A DNA stretch of 64,000 nucleotides from the NCBI GenBank assembly GCA_963718355.1, contig CAVQZA010000006.1, forward strand, positions 3,013-67,012. Direction: 5' to 3'. Of this stretch, positions 1 through 9,878 are shown piece by piece. The position numbers and the translations under genes are program-made. The notes beneath the pieces are model-generated. The model made no database searches. It worked only from the letters and a program-made list of their open reading frames with translations, and was not told the DNA's origin. The DNA comes from CAVQZA01 sp963718355 (GTDB lineage Bacteria > Actinomycetota > Thermoleophilia > Gaiellales > Gaiellaceae). Each line of letters begins with the position of its first letter. Position 1 is the stretch's first letter.

Positions 1-201
1 ACGGTCACGCGGCTCCCCTCGCCCGCAGGTGGTCCACAGGCCGCCCTCCTCCTGCAGGCCACCCTGGCGTTGGGCGCTGGTCGCCAGCCGAGCACCTCCG
101 TGGCGGAAACGCTTGAGGAGCTGGCCGATCGGGAAGCGGCTGCCGCATGGGCGTTCCCGGCCGACGCGACGCAATCGCGTACTACCGCCGACGAAATTTG
201 A
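1..201 (+). CDS. C-terminal tail of an unidentified protein (cut by window edge)
   Basis: Frame 1 is open from the first base to a TGA at 199-201, giving 66 residues of a C-terminus. The tail has an Ala/Leu-rich helical stretch (AALLLQATLALGAG) followed by an acidic helix (VAETLEELADREAAAAW), so it reads as real protein rather than noise. I cannot assign a family from this fragment. It ends about 120 bases before the first NRPS reading frame on the same strand and may belong to the same gene cluster. Confidence 0.45.
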   Translation, partial: TVTRLPSPAGGPQAALLLQATLALGAGRQPSTSVAETLEELADREAAAAWAFPADATQSRTTADEI

Positions 202-324
202 CGCCCGAACCCAGCCCTTCCAAAGCGGGCGAATCTGAACTATTGAATGGGTGTATCTGAACTACGATCAGACCGTGCACTCGCACGCTCGCGGGGCATC
301 CTTACTAGGGCTCGAACCGGATCA

Positions 325-1131
325 ATGCAGACGCAACCTCCCGAAATCTCAAACTTCAGGCTCTCGCCCCAGCAAGAGCGAGCTGCTGTCGCTCCACGAG
401 GCGCCCGCGCTCACTCAGTCTGCCGTCGTTCTGCGAGAGCACCTCGCGGCGGCCGACGTGAGCCGCCTGCTGGAGACGCTGGCGGCGCGCCACGATCGAT
501 CCTGCGACGACGTTTCTGCAACCGGCCGGGATGCGAATGCGGCAGCAGGCCATCCACGAGGCGCTGCCACCGCTGGTGTCCGCGGCCGCTTCGAGCGGCA
601 GCGGCCTCAAGGCGGCAATCGACGACGAGGCCGCCGCCCTCGACCTCGAGCTTGGTCCAGTGCTGCGCGCTGCCCTCGTGCCCGCCGCAGACGGTCGGCT
701 GGCGCTTCTTCTGACAGCTCCCGGCGGCCTGCCTCGATGCGCAGTGCCTGGCTGTTGTGCTCGCTGAGATTGCTCAGCTCCACCATGGCGAGGACGCTCT
801 CGCGGAGAGTCCGCTCCAGTACGCCGATTACGCCGAGTGGCGGAACCAGCTCCTCGCCGGCGAGGAGCCCGCACCCGAGGCTGCGCGCGCATTCTGGGCG
901 CAGGCGAGCATGCAGGGCCGGCCCCCGACGCTGCTCTTCGCCCGGTCTACTAGTCCCGAAGCCACCCTTCCCCGAAAACTGGCGGTCCCTCTCGCCCACG
1001 CGCACGGTGAGACCGTTCGCGCGGCGGCGGCTCTGGCCGGGGTGAACGAGGACATCTTCCTCGAGGCATGCTGGCACGCAGCCGTCGCCCGCCTCGGCAG
1101 GAACCCGCGATCTCGTGCTCACGCGTCTTGA
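325..1131 (+). pseudogene. NRPS-1 N-terminal condensation-like half, broken by four frameshifts
   Basis: Reading frames switch four times while the protein stays recognisably condensation-like. Segments are MQTQPPEISNFRLSPQQER (from 325), then LSLHEAPALTQSAVVLREHL, then ATTFLQPAGMRMRQQAIHE and ALDLELGPVLRAALVP, then AACLDAQCLAVVLAEIA and LQYADYAEWRNQL, then LTRLEDGRSQPDLAGAIG, which continues into the intact frame at 1115. Every switch moves the frame by +1 and can be explained by one extra base, near 383, 487-500, 721 and 1105. At 721 and 1105 the extra base lies in or next to a run of C. The usual HHxxxDG position reads APAACLDA, so the acyl-transfer histidine is absent. It is either real decay or base-insertion errors. 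If repaired, NRPS-1 would start at ATG 325 and be about 1,027 residues, close to NRPS-2. Confidence 0.7.
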
Positions 1132-3409
1132 GGACGGCCGGTCGCAGCCCGATCTCGCCGGAGCGATCGGCCCGTACGCTCAGTACGTCCCCGTGGGCAC
1201 GCACTACGACGAAAACACGACCTTCGCCGAGGTCATCGACCAGGTCCGTCGGTCGCGGTCGGAGGCGGCGAGATGGCAGGATCACGGGTCGGCCCGCGAC
1301 CTCGCCGAACTCGCGGCCACTGCGGCGATCGGCTTTGCGTTCACTGACGTCGCGCTCGACGGCGAGCTGTACGCAAGCTCGGACTTCGAATCTCTGACGC
1401 GGCACGGCGCGCTCGCACTGGAGCTGGCCTTCCGTTCCACCGGTCACGGGATTACCGGCGATCTGGTCTACGACCCGTCCCGCTACGACCTGCCGGATGT
1501 CGAGGAGATCAGCGTGGCTTTCCTGAAGCTCGTCGCCAGCGCGTCGGCGAATCCCGACGAGCTCGTGACGGGGCTGGCGGTGCTCACCCAAGGGGAGAGC
1601 GCACGCGCAATCGAGCTCGCAGCCGGGCCCTCCGTGGAGCTACCGACCACGCCTATCCATTTCCGTTTCGAGGATTGCGCGGCTGCGACGCCGGATCGAC
1701 CCGCGGTCGCCAGCGAGGCCGAGACCCTCACATTCGGCGAGGCGAATGCGGCAGCAAACAGGATCGCGCACCTGCTGCGGGAGTTCGGCATCGCCCGCAA
1801 CGATCGTGTGGCCCTCTGCATGGACCGGTCGCCGGCGGCGATCGTGGGGCTCCTTGGAATCCTGAAGGCCGGCGCGGCCTACGTCCCCCTCAACTACGAG
1901 CACCCGGCGGCGCGGCTCGCCCACATGTTGGCCGAAGCAGACGTCGTGGCCGTGGTCACCCAGGAGCCGCTGCTTTCGCACCTGCCGACGTTCGCCGGGC
2001 CTGTAGTGTGCGTCGACCGCGATGAAGCTCGCCTCTCGACCTTCTCTGGATCCAACCCCGAGCGGGTGAGCGAGCCGGACGATCTCGTCTACGTCATGTA
2101 CACGTCCGGTTCGACGGGTCTCCCAAAAGGAGTCGCCGTCGACCATCGCAACCTCGCGAACTACACGGCGTACATGGTGGACCGCCTCGGCGCGGCCGAC
2201 GGGTTGCAGTTCGCCGTCGTTTCGGCGCTCAGCACCGACCTGGGCAACACCGCGATCTTTCCCGCGCTCGCTGCTGGCGGCTGCGTCCACCTCATCGATC
2301 CGGCTGTGGCGATGAACGTCGCCGCGTTCGCGGCGTATGCGGAGAGAACGCCCATCGACGTCCTCAAGATCACGCCGTCGCATCTCGGCGCACTGATCGG
2401 CGACGTCGGCGGAGCGGCCATCCTTCCGCGCCGCTGGCTCGTATGCGGCGGCGAAGCGCTGACGTTCGAACTGCTCGCACGGGTCCGCGCTCTCTCGCCG
2501 GCCTGCCGGATCCTGAATCACTACGGCCCCACGGAGACGACTGTCGGCTCCTGCGTGCTCGAACCGGGCGAGGAGACGTCATCCGGCTCGGCCGCGGTGC
2601 CGATCGGACGGCCGATCGCCAACACGCGAGCCTACGTGCTCGGCGCAAACCTCGAACCGGTGCACGTTGGCGTCGCGGGCGAGCTCTGTATCGCCGGCGC
2701 AGGCGTGACCCGAGGCTACGTCGGCCGGCCGAAAGAAACCGCAGAGCGCTTCGTCGCCGATCCGTTCGGTGGGGGCCCGGCCGAGCGCATGTACCGCACC
2801 GGAGATCGGGCACGCTACCTCCGGAACGGAAACATCGAGTTCCTCGGTCGTGTCGATCAGCAGGCGAAGATCCGTGGGTTCCGAATCGAGCCCGGCGAGA
2901 TCGAGGCCACGCTCCAACGTCACCCGGCCGTGCGGCAGGCGGCCGTCGTCGTGCACGCGGACCAGGAGGAGGCGCGACTCGTGGCGTACGTCGTCGCCGC
3001 ACCGCAACCCGAGGCGCGCGAGCTTCGCTCGTTCCTCTCCGAGTGGCTACCGGAGTACATGCTTCCGCGGACAATCGTGCCGATGGCCATGCTCCCGCTC
3101 ACCCCGAGCGGAAAGGTCGACCGAAACGCGCTGCCCGACCCGGCCCACCAGGAGCTCCAGCGCGACGAGGCCTTCGTCGCGCCACGCAACACAACCGAAG
3201 AAGAGATCGCCGCGATCTGGCAGGAGCTGCTCGGAATCGAGCGCGTCGGCGTGAACGACGACTTCTTCGCACTCGGCGGCCACTCGCTGCTCGCCACACA
3301 CATGATCACCCGAATCCGCCGCCGCCACGGTGACATCCCGTTGCAAGCCCTGTTCACGGCTCCGACGGTCGCAGCGCTCGCCGAGATCGTCCAGAGCGCC
3401 TCCGCCTGA
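1115..3409 (+). CDS. NRPS-1: condensation-like remnant, aspartate-type adenylation domain, carrier domain
   Basis: The intact 764-residue frame (GTG at 1115, probably internal to a longer original gene) holds the C-terminal part of a condensation-like domain (about 1-170), an adenylation domain (about 175-665) and a carrier domain (about 685-760). Visible A-domain cores are YTSGSTGLPKG, NHYGPTET and the PSGKVDR lysine. The carrier has LGGHSLL with the phosphopantetheine serine near residue 724. Aligned to GrsA PheA, the ten specificity positions read D-L-T-K-V-G-H-V-G-K, one step from the published Asp code DLTKVGHIGK, so it probably activates aspartate. It lies 47 bases upstream of NRPS-2 and should pass its amino acid to it. 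See the upstream frameshifted segment: as drawn, the condensation-like domain is incomplete. Confidence 0.9.
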   Translation: MLTRLEDGRSQPDLAGAIGPYAQYVPVGTHYDENTTFAEVIDQVRRSRSEAARWQDHGSARDLAELAATAAIGFAFTDVALDGELYASSDFESLTRHGALALELAFRSTGHGITGDLVYDPSRYDLPDVEEISVAFLKLVASASANPDELVTGLAVLTQGESARAIELAAGPSVELPTTPIHFRFEDCAAATPDRPAVASEAETLTFGEANAAANRIAHLLREFGIARNDRVALCMDRSPAAIVGLLGILKAGAAYVPLNYEHPAARLAHMLAEADVVAVVTQEPLLSHLPTFAGPVVCVDRDEARLSTFSGSNPERVSEPDDLVYVMYTSGSTGLPKGVAVDHRNLANYTAYMVDRLGAADGLQFAVVSALSTDLGNTAIFPALAAGGCVHLIDPAVAMNVAAFAAYAERTPIDVLKITPSHLGALIGDVGGAAILPRRWLVCGGEALTFELLARVRALSPACRILNHYGPTETTVGSCVLEPGEETSSGSAAVPIGRPIANTRAYVLGANLEPVHVGVAGELCIAGAGVTRGYVGRPKETAERFVADPFGGGPAERMYRTGDRARYLRNGNIEFLGRVDQQAKIRGFRIEPGEIEATLQRHPAVRQAAVVVHADQEEARLVAYVVAAPQPEARELRSFLSEWLPEYMLPRTIVPMAMLPLTPSGKVDRNALPDPAHQELQRDEAFVAPRNTTEEEIAAIWQELLGIERVGVNDDFFALGGHSLLATHMITRIRRRHGDIPLQALFTAPTVAALAEIVQSASA

Positions 3410-3456
3410 CAACAAACGAACACCGACACGCAGCCACCCAGAAGAGAGACGTAGCC

Positions 3457-6400
3457 ATGGAGCAAGCACAGACTTTCCGGGTCTCGCCAGAGCAGGAGCG
3501 GCTCTGGCAAGACGAGCCCGACGGGCCGACGGGCCGAGCGCAGGCAACGATCGAAATCGCCGGGCCGCTCGATCCAGCACGCCTCCGAGACGCGCTCCGT
3601 AAGGTCGTCGAGCGCCACGAGATCCTGCGGACCACCTTCGTCCGCCGTGCGTCGGTTCGCGTGCCGCTGCAGCTCATCCACGACTCGCTCGAGCCGGGCT
3701 GGGAGGCCCTCGACCTGGCTGCGGCCGAGACCGCCGCGTCGCAGGGGTCGGCGCTCAAGGCTGCGGTCGAGACCGAGCTGAACCGGGCGCTCGACTTCGA
3801 CCACGGCCCACTCGTCCACGCGCTCCTCATCGAGCGGGGCGCCGACAACGCGCTACTCGTGCTCACGGTGTCGTCGCTCTGCGCCGATGCAGGCTCGCTC
3901 GAGGTGCTCGTCACGGAACTCGCGACGACCTATGGAGGCGAGCCGCCGACCGACGAGGTGCTCCAATATGCGGACTTCTCCGAGTGGCAGCACGAGCTCT
4001 CGTCGTCAGACGACGACGGCGCGAAAAGCGCGAAGGAGTTCTGGGGTCGAGCGGATGACCAGCGGTCGGCCGTCCCGCTCGTCTGGGAGTCCGACCTCCC
4101 GCACGAACCGGGCGCTGTTCAGATCCCGATCGACGCCGTGCTGTCGGCCGACGTCGTGTCGAGCGCGGCCCGCTACGGCTCGAGCCCCGCGGTGCTCGCG
4201 CTGTCGGCGTGGCATGCGCTGCTCGCGCGAGCGTCCGGAAGCGAGGACGTCGTGGTCGAGGCGGTCGGCGCCGTCACCCGTCATCCAAGCCTCGCGGGAG
4301 CGATCGGCGCGATCGAACAGCCGCTCCCGATTCCCGTGCACGTCGCGCCGGGGATTACGTTCCCGGAGCTGGTCGATCGAGTCGAACGGGAACTTGCCGA
4401 GGCGGCCGTCCACCAGGACTACGCTCCGCCCAGGGCGGAGTCGAGGTCGGCCGTCTTCGTTGTCCGGCCTTATCTCGATGTGACCGCGGACGGGGCGCGC
4501 TTCTCCGTCCTCGACGCTGGCCTCTCCGATTCCGGTGCCCTCTTGTCGCTCGTCTATGAGCCGACCGGTGGCGACGGGTTCGGCCTCTCGATCCGCTTCG
4601 ACCAGGCCGCAGTCGCGGCCGACTGGGCGGAGAGTCTCGCTCAGCAGCTCGAGCGACTGCTCCGGGGCGCAATCGCAAGTCCGTCGATTCCCCTGTCGGA
4701 GCTCGACCTGCTCGGCGACGATGACCGCCGCCGACTCACGATCGAGTTCAACAAGACTGACGCCCCGATCGCGGAGGCCCGCGTTCACGAGCTCTTCGCC
4801 CGGCACGCGGCACAGGCGCCCGAACGGATCGCCGTCTCGGACGGAGCCGCCTCGCTCACGTATGCCGAGCTCGACGAGCGCGCGAACCAGCTCGCTCATC
4901 GGTTGCTTCGCGCCGGAGTCGAGCCGGGCCATGTGGTGGCGTTGTGCACAGATCGCTCGGTCGAGATGGTCGTCGGCCTGCTCGGGATCCTGAAGACCGG
5001 CGCCGCCTACCTGCCGCTCAACTTCGAGCATCCAGCGGCCCGGCTCGAGTGCCAGCTCGTCGAGGCCGCCGCCAGCGCGATCGTTACCCAAGAGGCGCTC
5101 GTCGAGCACCTGCCGACGGTCGACGTCGAGCTCGTCTGCCTCGACCGTGACCGGACGCAGCTCGACGAGGAGGACACGGCCCCGATCGAGGCGCCCGGAG
5201 TCCAGGACAACCTTGCCTACGTGATCTACACGTCGGGCTCGACGGGGAGCCCGAAGGGCGTGGCGGTGACGCATCGCAACCTGGCCAACTACGTGGGCGA
5301 CATGATCGGAAGGCTCGGCGCCGACGCCGAGCCGCTGACGTTCGGAATGGTGACGGCAGTCTCGACCGACCTCGGGAATACCGCGATCTTCCCGGCACTC
5401 TGCTCGGGCGGCACGCTCGAGCTGATCAAGCCCGAAATCGCCGGCGACCCCGCGGCACTCGCCCGGCAGCTCGAGGGGCAGCCGGTCGACATTCTGAAGA
5501 TCACGCCGTCACACCTCACCGCGCTGCTCGTGAGCAACGACGCCGGCGTGCTCCCGCGCCGCTGGCTCGTTCTCGGCGGCGAGCGCTCCGGCTGGGATCT
5601 CGTCGCCCGAGTGCGCGAACGCGCTCAGTGCACCATCCTGAACCACTACGGCCCCACCGAGACCACGGTCGGTTCGTGCGCCGGTATCGTCCCTGACAGC
5701 CCATCGCCTTACGGACCGGCGACGGTGCCCATCGGCAGGCCGATCTCGAACACGCGCTGCTATGTGCTTGACGATCGCCTCGAGCCCGTGCCTATCGGCG
5801 CTCCCGGCCGCATGTTCATCGGCGGAGCCGGGGTCGCGCGCGGCTACATCGGCCAGCCGGAGCTGACGGCGGAGCGCTTCTCCGATGACCCGTTCGCGGG
5901 CACCGGCGCGCGTATGTACGACACGGGAGATCGCGTGCGCTGGCTCCCAGACGGGAGCCTCGAGTTCCTCGGACGCTTCGACGAGCAGGTGAAGATCCGC
6001 GGCTTCCGGGTCGAGCCGGGCGAGGTCGAGGCCGCACTCCGAATGCACCCGGCCGTCAGCGACGACGCAGTCGTCGCCTTCGCCGATGCCGCCGGCGACG
6101 CACGCCTCGTCGCCTACTGCGCGACCCGGGAAGTGGTCACCGTGGACGAACTGCGCCATCACCTCGCTGAGTGGGTCCCCGGCTACATGATCCCCTCGAC
6201 GTTCATCATGCTCGAGGCCTTGCCGCTCACTGCGAGCGGGAAGGTGGACCGGATGACGCTGGCCGACCCGGCGACGGCGCACGCGGCGTCGGACGACGAC
6301 GGATACGTCGCACCTAGGACCGCGGTCGAGCAGACTGTGGCTGAGATCTGGGCAAACGTGCTCGGGCTTGAACGGGTCGGCGTCGAGGACGACTTCTTCG

Positions 6401-6654
6401 CGCTCGGCGGCCATTCACTGCTCGCCACGCAGGTCGTCGCGCAGGTGCGTAGCGACCTCGCGGTGGACCTGCCACTGCATAGCCTTTTCACTGCACCGAC
6501 CGTCGCCGCACTGTCGGCGGAGATCGTCGCGTTGATGGGAGCAGCCGACGGTGACGAGACCGCCAAGCTCGTTGCGCAGCTGGAAGGGTTGTCAGACGAA
6601 GAGGCCGAGCGGCTGCTTGCCGAGTTCTCGCAGGGCGAGGACGCATCTCGATGA
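3457..6654 (+). CDS. NRPS-2: condensation-like (no HHxxxDG), aspartate-type adenylation domain, carrier domain
   Basis: This 1,065-residue single-module synthetase starts at ATG 3457. The condensation-fold domain spans about 1-430; its catalytic-motif position reads SSLCADA (near residue 139), so the HH pair is missing while the flanking cores (RHEILRTTF, LQYADFSEWQ) are kept. The A domain (about 445-955) shows YTSGSTGSPKG, NHYGPTET and ASGKVDR. The carrier (about 965-1040) has LGGHSLL, serine near 986. The derived specificity residues are D-L-T-K-V-G-H-V-G-K, identical to NRPS-1, so a second Asp-like residue is predicted. A C-terminal acidic tail (GLSDEEAERLLAEF) may be a docking helix. The stop overlaps the start of NRPS-3 by 4 bases (ATGA). 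Confidence 0.92.
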   Translation: MEQAQTFRVSPEQERLWQDEPDGPTGRAQATIEIAGPLDPARLRDALRKVVERHEILRTTFVRRASVRVPLQLIHDSLEPGWEALDLAAAETAASQGSALKAAVETELNRALDFDHGPLVHALLIERGADNALLVLTVSSLCADAGSLEVLVTELATTYGGEPPTDEVLQYADFSEWQHELSSSDDDGAKSAKEFWGRADDQRSAVPLVWESDLPHEPGAVQIPIDAVLSADVVSSAARYGSSPAVLALSAWHALLARASGSEDVVVEAVGAVTRHPSLAGAIGAIEQPLPIPVHVAPGITFPELVDRVERELAEAAVHQDYAPPRAESRSAVFVVRPYLDVTADGARFSVLDAGLSDSGALLSLVYEPTGGDGFGLSIRFDQAAVAADWAESLAQQLERLLRGAIASPSIPLSELDLLGDDDRRRLTIEFNKTDAPIAEARVHELFARHAAQAPERIAVSDGAASLTYAELDERANQLAHRLLRAGVEPGHVVALCTDRSVEMVVGLLGILKTGAAYLPLNFEHPAARLECQLVEAAASAIVTQEALVEHLPTVDVELVCLDRDRTQLDEEDTAPIEAPGVQDNLAYVIYTSGSTGSPKGVAVTHRNLANYVGDMIGRLGADAEPLTFGMVTAVSTDLGNTAIFPALCSGGTLELIKPEIAGDPAALARQLEGQPVDILKITPSHLTALLVSNDAGVLPRRWLVLGGERSGWDLVARVRERAQCTILNHYGPTETTVGSCAGIVPDSPSPYGPATVPIGRPISNTRCYVLDDRLEPVPIGAPGRMFIGGAGVARGYIGQPELTAERFSDDPFAGTGARMYDTGDRVRWLPDGSLEFLGRFDEQVKIRGFRVEPGEVEAALRMHPAVSDDAVVAFADAAGDARLVAYCATREVVTVDELRHHLAEWVPGYMIPSTFIMLEALPLTASGKVDRMTLADPATAHAASDDDGYVAPRTAVEQTVAEIWANVLGLERVGVEDDFFALGGHSLLATQVVAQVRSDLAVDLPLHSLFTAPTVAALSAEIVALMGAADGDETAKLVAQLEGLSDEEAERLLAEFSQGEDASR

Positions 6655-9600
6655 GCGCGGCGGCACTCCCCGGGATCCACCGGCGGGATCATCCCGGGTC
6701 CGCCCCGCTCTCGTTCCCGCAGGAGCGGCTGTTCCTTCTAGACCGTCTGATGCCGGGGATGCCCGCGTACAACGTTCCGCGCCTCGTGCGGGTGGCGACG
6801 TCCCTCGACGAAGTGCTTCTCCAGCGGGCTCTCGATGCCGTCGTCGCGCGCCACGAGATCCTGCGGACGTCGATCAGGCTCGAGGACGGGCAGCTCCTCC
6901 AGGAGGTGTCGCCCGACGGCCACGTCGAGCTCAGCGTCGTAGACCTTCGGGGAGCCCCTGCACCCGATGCCGGAGCCGACGAACTCCTGGCAGACGTCGC
7001 CTGCGCCCATTTCGACCTCTCGCGCGATGTGCTTCTCCGCGCCGCGCTCGTCCACGTGCGGGCCGACGAGGACCTCTTGCTCATCGTCAACCACCACATC
7101 GGCTCCGACCACGGTTCGAGCCAGATTCTGTTCGCGGAACTCGACGAGCTCTACTGCGCGTTCCGCGACGGGCGAGAGCCCGACCTCCCTGAGCTGACTG
7201 TCCAGTACGCCGACTACGCGGCGTGGCAGCGTAACAGAATGACGACAGAGCTCCTCGGCGAGCTCCTTCCGTACTGGCAGCAGCAGCTGGAGGGCGCGCC
7301 GGAGCGCCTGGAACTCCCTTCAGACCGCCCGCGCCCGGCCAACCAAAGCTACCGCGGAGCACTGTACGACTTCACTCTCCCGCCCGAGCTCGCGAACGGG
7401 CTTCGCGCACTCGCGCGGGAGCTGAAGGTCTCGTTGTTCACGGTCCTAGTGGCGGCATTCAAGACGCTCCTCCACCGCTACACCGGGGCCGACGACATCG
7501 TCATCGGCGCACCCGTCTCGGGGCGCCACCACGACGAGATTCGACCGCTCATCGGATTCTTCAGCAACACGCTCGTCCTCCGCACCGATCTCTCGGGCGA
7601 CCCGACCTTCGGCGAGCTCGTCGACCGGGTAAAGCTGACGACGCTCTCGGCGCAGGCATACCAGGAGCTCCCGTTCGAGAAGCTGGTGGAGGCACTCAAC
7701 CCCGAGCGGACGACGAGCTACTCGCCGCTGTTCCAGGTTCTGCTCGGCTTCGACGTGGCACCGGATACAGAACCGGTGCTCGCAGGAAGCGAACTCGAGG
7801 AACTGCCTATTCCCGGCTGGCAGTTCGCGCGACTCGACTTTTCGCTGATCCTCCGCGAACGTCCGGACGGATCGCTCGGCGGCTCGATCGAGTACGCAAC
7901 CGATCTGTTCGACCCCGCCACCATCGCGCGTCTCGTCGGTCATCTCGAGGCAGTGCTCGGAGCCGCGACCGAAGATCCCGGTGAGCGGCTGTCGGAGCTG
8001 CAGCTATTGACCGACGCAGAGCGCCGTCAGCTGCTCGCTGAGTGGAACGCCACCACGCGTGAGTACGCATGCGAGTGCCTTCACACGCAATTTGCCCGTC
8101 AGGCCCACGCGCGCCCAGAAGCGGTGGCCGTCGTCTGCGGGGCCGACGAGATGACGTTCGACGAGCTCGAGAGAAGCTCAAACCGGCTGGCCCGCGAACT
8201 GCAAGAGCGCGGGGCGGATGCCGGTTCGCTCGTCGGCATCTGCCTCGAGCGATCGATCGACCTCGTGGTAACGATGCTCGCGGTGCTGAAGTCCGGTGCT
8301 GCGTACGTGCCGGTCGACCCTGCCTACCCGCCGGAGCGCCTGGCATTCATCCTCTCCGATGCGAATGCCCGTGTAGTGGTGACGCATGAGCGTCACGCTG
8401 ATGACCTCGATGTGCAGGGGGCCGCGCTGCTCCTGCTCGACCGCGACCGCGGCCTGATCGAGTCGCGAAACGACCTAGCGCTCGCCGCCGAGACGGATCC
8501 GGAACACCTTGCGTATGTGATCTACACGTCGGGCTCGACCGGCAGGCCGAAGGGCGTCGAGGTGACGCACAGATCGGTCGCGAACCTGCTCGCCCACATG
8601 CGAGAAGCCCCTGGCGTCGATCAGACGGATGTGGTTGCAAACCTGACCACACCTGCCTTTGACCTCTCTGTCCCGGACTGGTACCTCCCACTGACAACCG
8701 GCGCGAGGCTCTTCATCGTCTCGCGCGAGGCAACGCTCGACGCCGTTCAGCTCGGGAAAGAGCTGCTCGAGGCGGGCGCTACGGTCGTGCAGGCTACACC
8801 GAGCACGTGGCAGCTCCTCGTCGACACCGACTGGGCAGGGAGCGCGGCGCTGAAGATCGTTGCCGGAGGGGAAGCGCTTCCGCGCCAGCTCGCAAACGAC
8901 CTGCAGAAGCTGGGTACGCTCTGGCATACGTACGGGCCGACGGAGACTACGGTCTGGTCGTCGATCTCGAAGCTCGAGTCCACCGAAGGGCCGACGCCGA
9001 TCGGAGGCCCGATCTCCAACACGACGCTCTACATCCTCGACGAGCACCGGCGGCCGGTGCCAATCGGAGTTCCGGGCGAGATGTACATCGGCGGCGCGGG
9101 CCTGGCTCGGGGCTACCACCACAGGGAGGAGCTCACTGCCGCTCGGTTCGTCCCCGATCCCTTCACTACGCGGCCCGGCGCTCGGCTCTACCGAACAGGG
9201 GATCTCCTGCGCTGGCGCCCCGACGGGACACTCGAGTTTCTGGGCCGCATAGACCATCAGGTGAAGCTGCGCGGCTTCCGGATCGAGCTCGGCGAGATCG
9301 AGGCCGTGCTCGAGGAGAACGTGTCCGTGTCCGCGGCCGTCGTGATCGTGCGGGAGGACGTCCCGGGCGACCGGCGACTTGTCGCCTACGTGGTGCCCGA
9401 GCACGCGGAACGAGCCGCAGAAGGCGAGCTTCGCAGCCACGTCGCCGCATCGCTTCCGCACTACATGGTGCCCTCGACGATCGTCGTCCTGGACGGGCTC
9501 CCGGTCACGGCGAACGGAAAGCTCGACCGCACCGCGCTGCCCGCTCCGGACGGTGCTCGACGCCACGTCGAAGACTCGTACACACCACCACGAGGCCCCG

Positions 9601-9878
9601 TCGAGGAACACCTTGCGTCGATCTGGCGCGAGGTCCTCGCCATCGACCGCATCGGCATCCACGACGACTTCTTCGATCTCGGCGGCCACTCGCTCCTCGC
9701 CGTCAAGATGCTCGCTCGGGTCCAGACAGAGTTCGACATCGAGCTCCCCCTCACCAGCGTGTTCGCCGGGCCGACGATCGCCGAGCTCGGCGAAGCAGTG
9801 ACCCTCGCGCTCGCGGGCGCAGCAGAGGATGACGACCTGTCCGCATTGCTCCTCGAGGTAGAGGGGGTCGACTCATGA
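6651..9878 (+). CDS. NRPS-3: condensation, adenylation, carrier; no thioesterase
   Basis: A 1,075-residue module. The condensation domain (about 15-440) opens with LSFPQERLF, has RHEILRTS, YADYAAWQR, IGFFSNTL and YQELPFEKL, and carries the catalytic HH at 148-149 in HHIGSDH. The last position of HHxxxDG is His rather than Gly. The A domain (about 455-965) shows YTSGSTGRPKG, HTYGPTET and ANGKLDR. Specificity residues by alignment are D-L-P-Q-V-G-T-V-W-K. I know no exact match; Q, G and W are shared with the glycine code, too weak to predict. The carrier (about 985-1055) has LGGHSLL, serine near 1012. No thioesterase, reductase or terminal condensation domain follows, so release must be supplied elsewhere. 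The stop overlaps the aminotransferase start by 4 bases. Confidence 0.92.
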   Translation: MSAAALPGIHRRDHPGSAPLSFPQERLFLLDRLMPGMPAYNVPRLVRVATSLDEVLLQRALDAVVARHEILRTSIRLEDGQLLQEVSPDGHVELSVVDLRGAPAPDAGADELLADVACAHFDLSRDVLLRAALVHVRADEDLLLIVNHHIGSDHGSSQILFAELDELYCAFRDGREPDLPELTVQYADYAAWQRNRMTTELLGELLPYWQQQLEGAPERLELPSDRPRPANQSYRGALYDFTLPPELANGLRALARELKVSLFTVLVAAFKTLLHRYTGADDIVIGAPVSGRHHDEIRPLIGFFSNTLVLRTDLSGDPTFGELVDRVKLTTLSAQAYQELPFEKLVEALNPERTTSYSPLFQVLLGFDVAPDTEPVLAGSELEELPIPGWQFARLDFSLILRERPDGSLGGSIEYATDLFDPATIARLVGHLEAVLGAATEDPGERLSELQLLTDAERRQLLAEWNATTREYACECLHTQFARQAHARPEAVAVVCGADEMTFDELERSSNRLARELQERGADAGSLVGICLERSIDLVVTMLAVLKSGAAYVPVDPAYPPERLAFILSDANARVVVTHERHADDLDVQGAALLLLDRDRGLIESRNDLALAAETDPEHLAYVIYTSGSTGRPKGVEVTHRSVANLLAHMREAPGVDQTDVVANLTTPAFDLSVPDWYLPLTTGARLFIVSREATLDAVQLGKELLEAGATVVQATPSTWQLLVDTDWAGSAALKIVAGGEALPRQLANDLQKLGTLWHTYGPTETTVWSSISKLESTEGPTPIGGPISNTTLYILDEHRRPVPIGVPGEMYIGGAGLARGYHHREELTAARFVPDPFTTRPGARLYRTGDLLRWRPDGTLEFLGRIDHQVKLRGFRIELGEIEAVLEENVSVSAAVVIVREDVPGDRRLVAYVVPEHAERAAEGELRSHVAASLPHYMVPSTIVVLDGLPVTANGKLDRTALPAPDGARRHVEDSYTPPRGPVEEHLASIWREVLAIDRIGIHDDFFDLGGHSLLAVKMLARVQTEFDIELPLTSVFAGPTIAELGEAVTLALAGAAEDDDLSALLLEVEGVDS

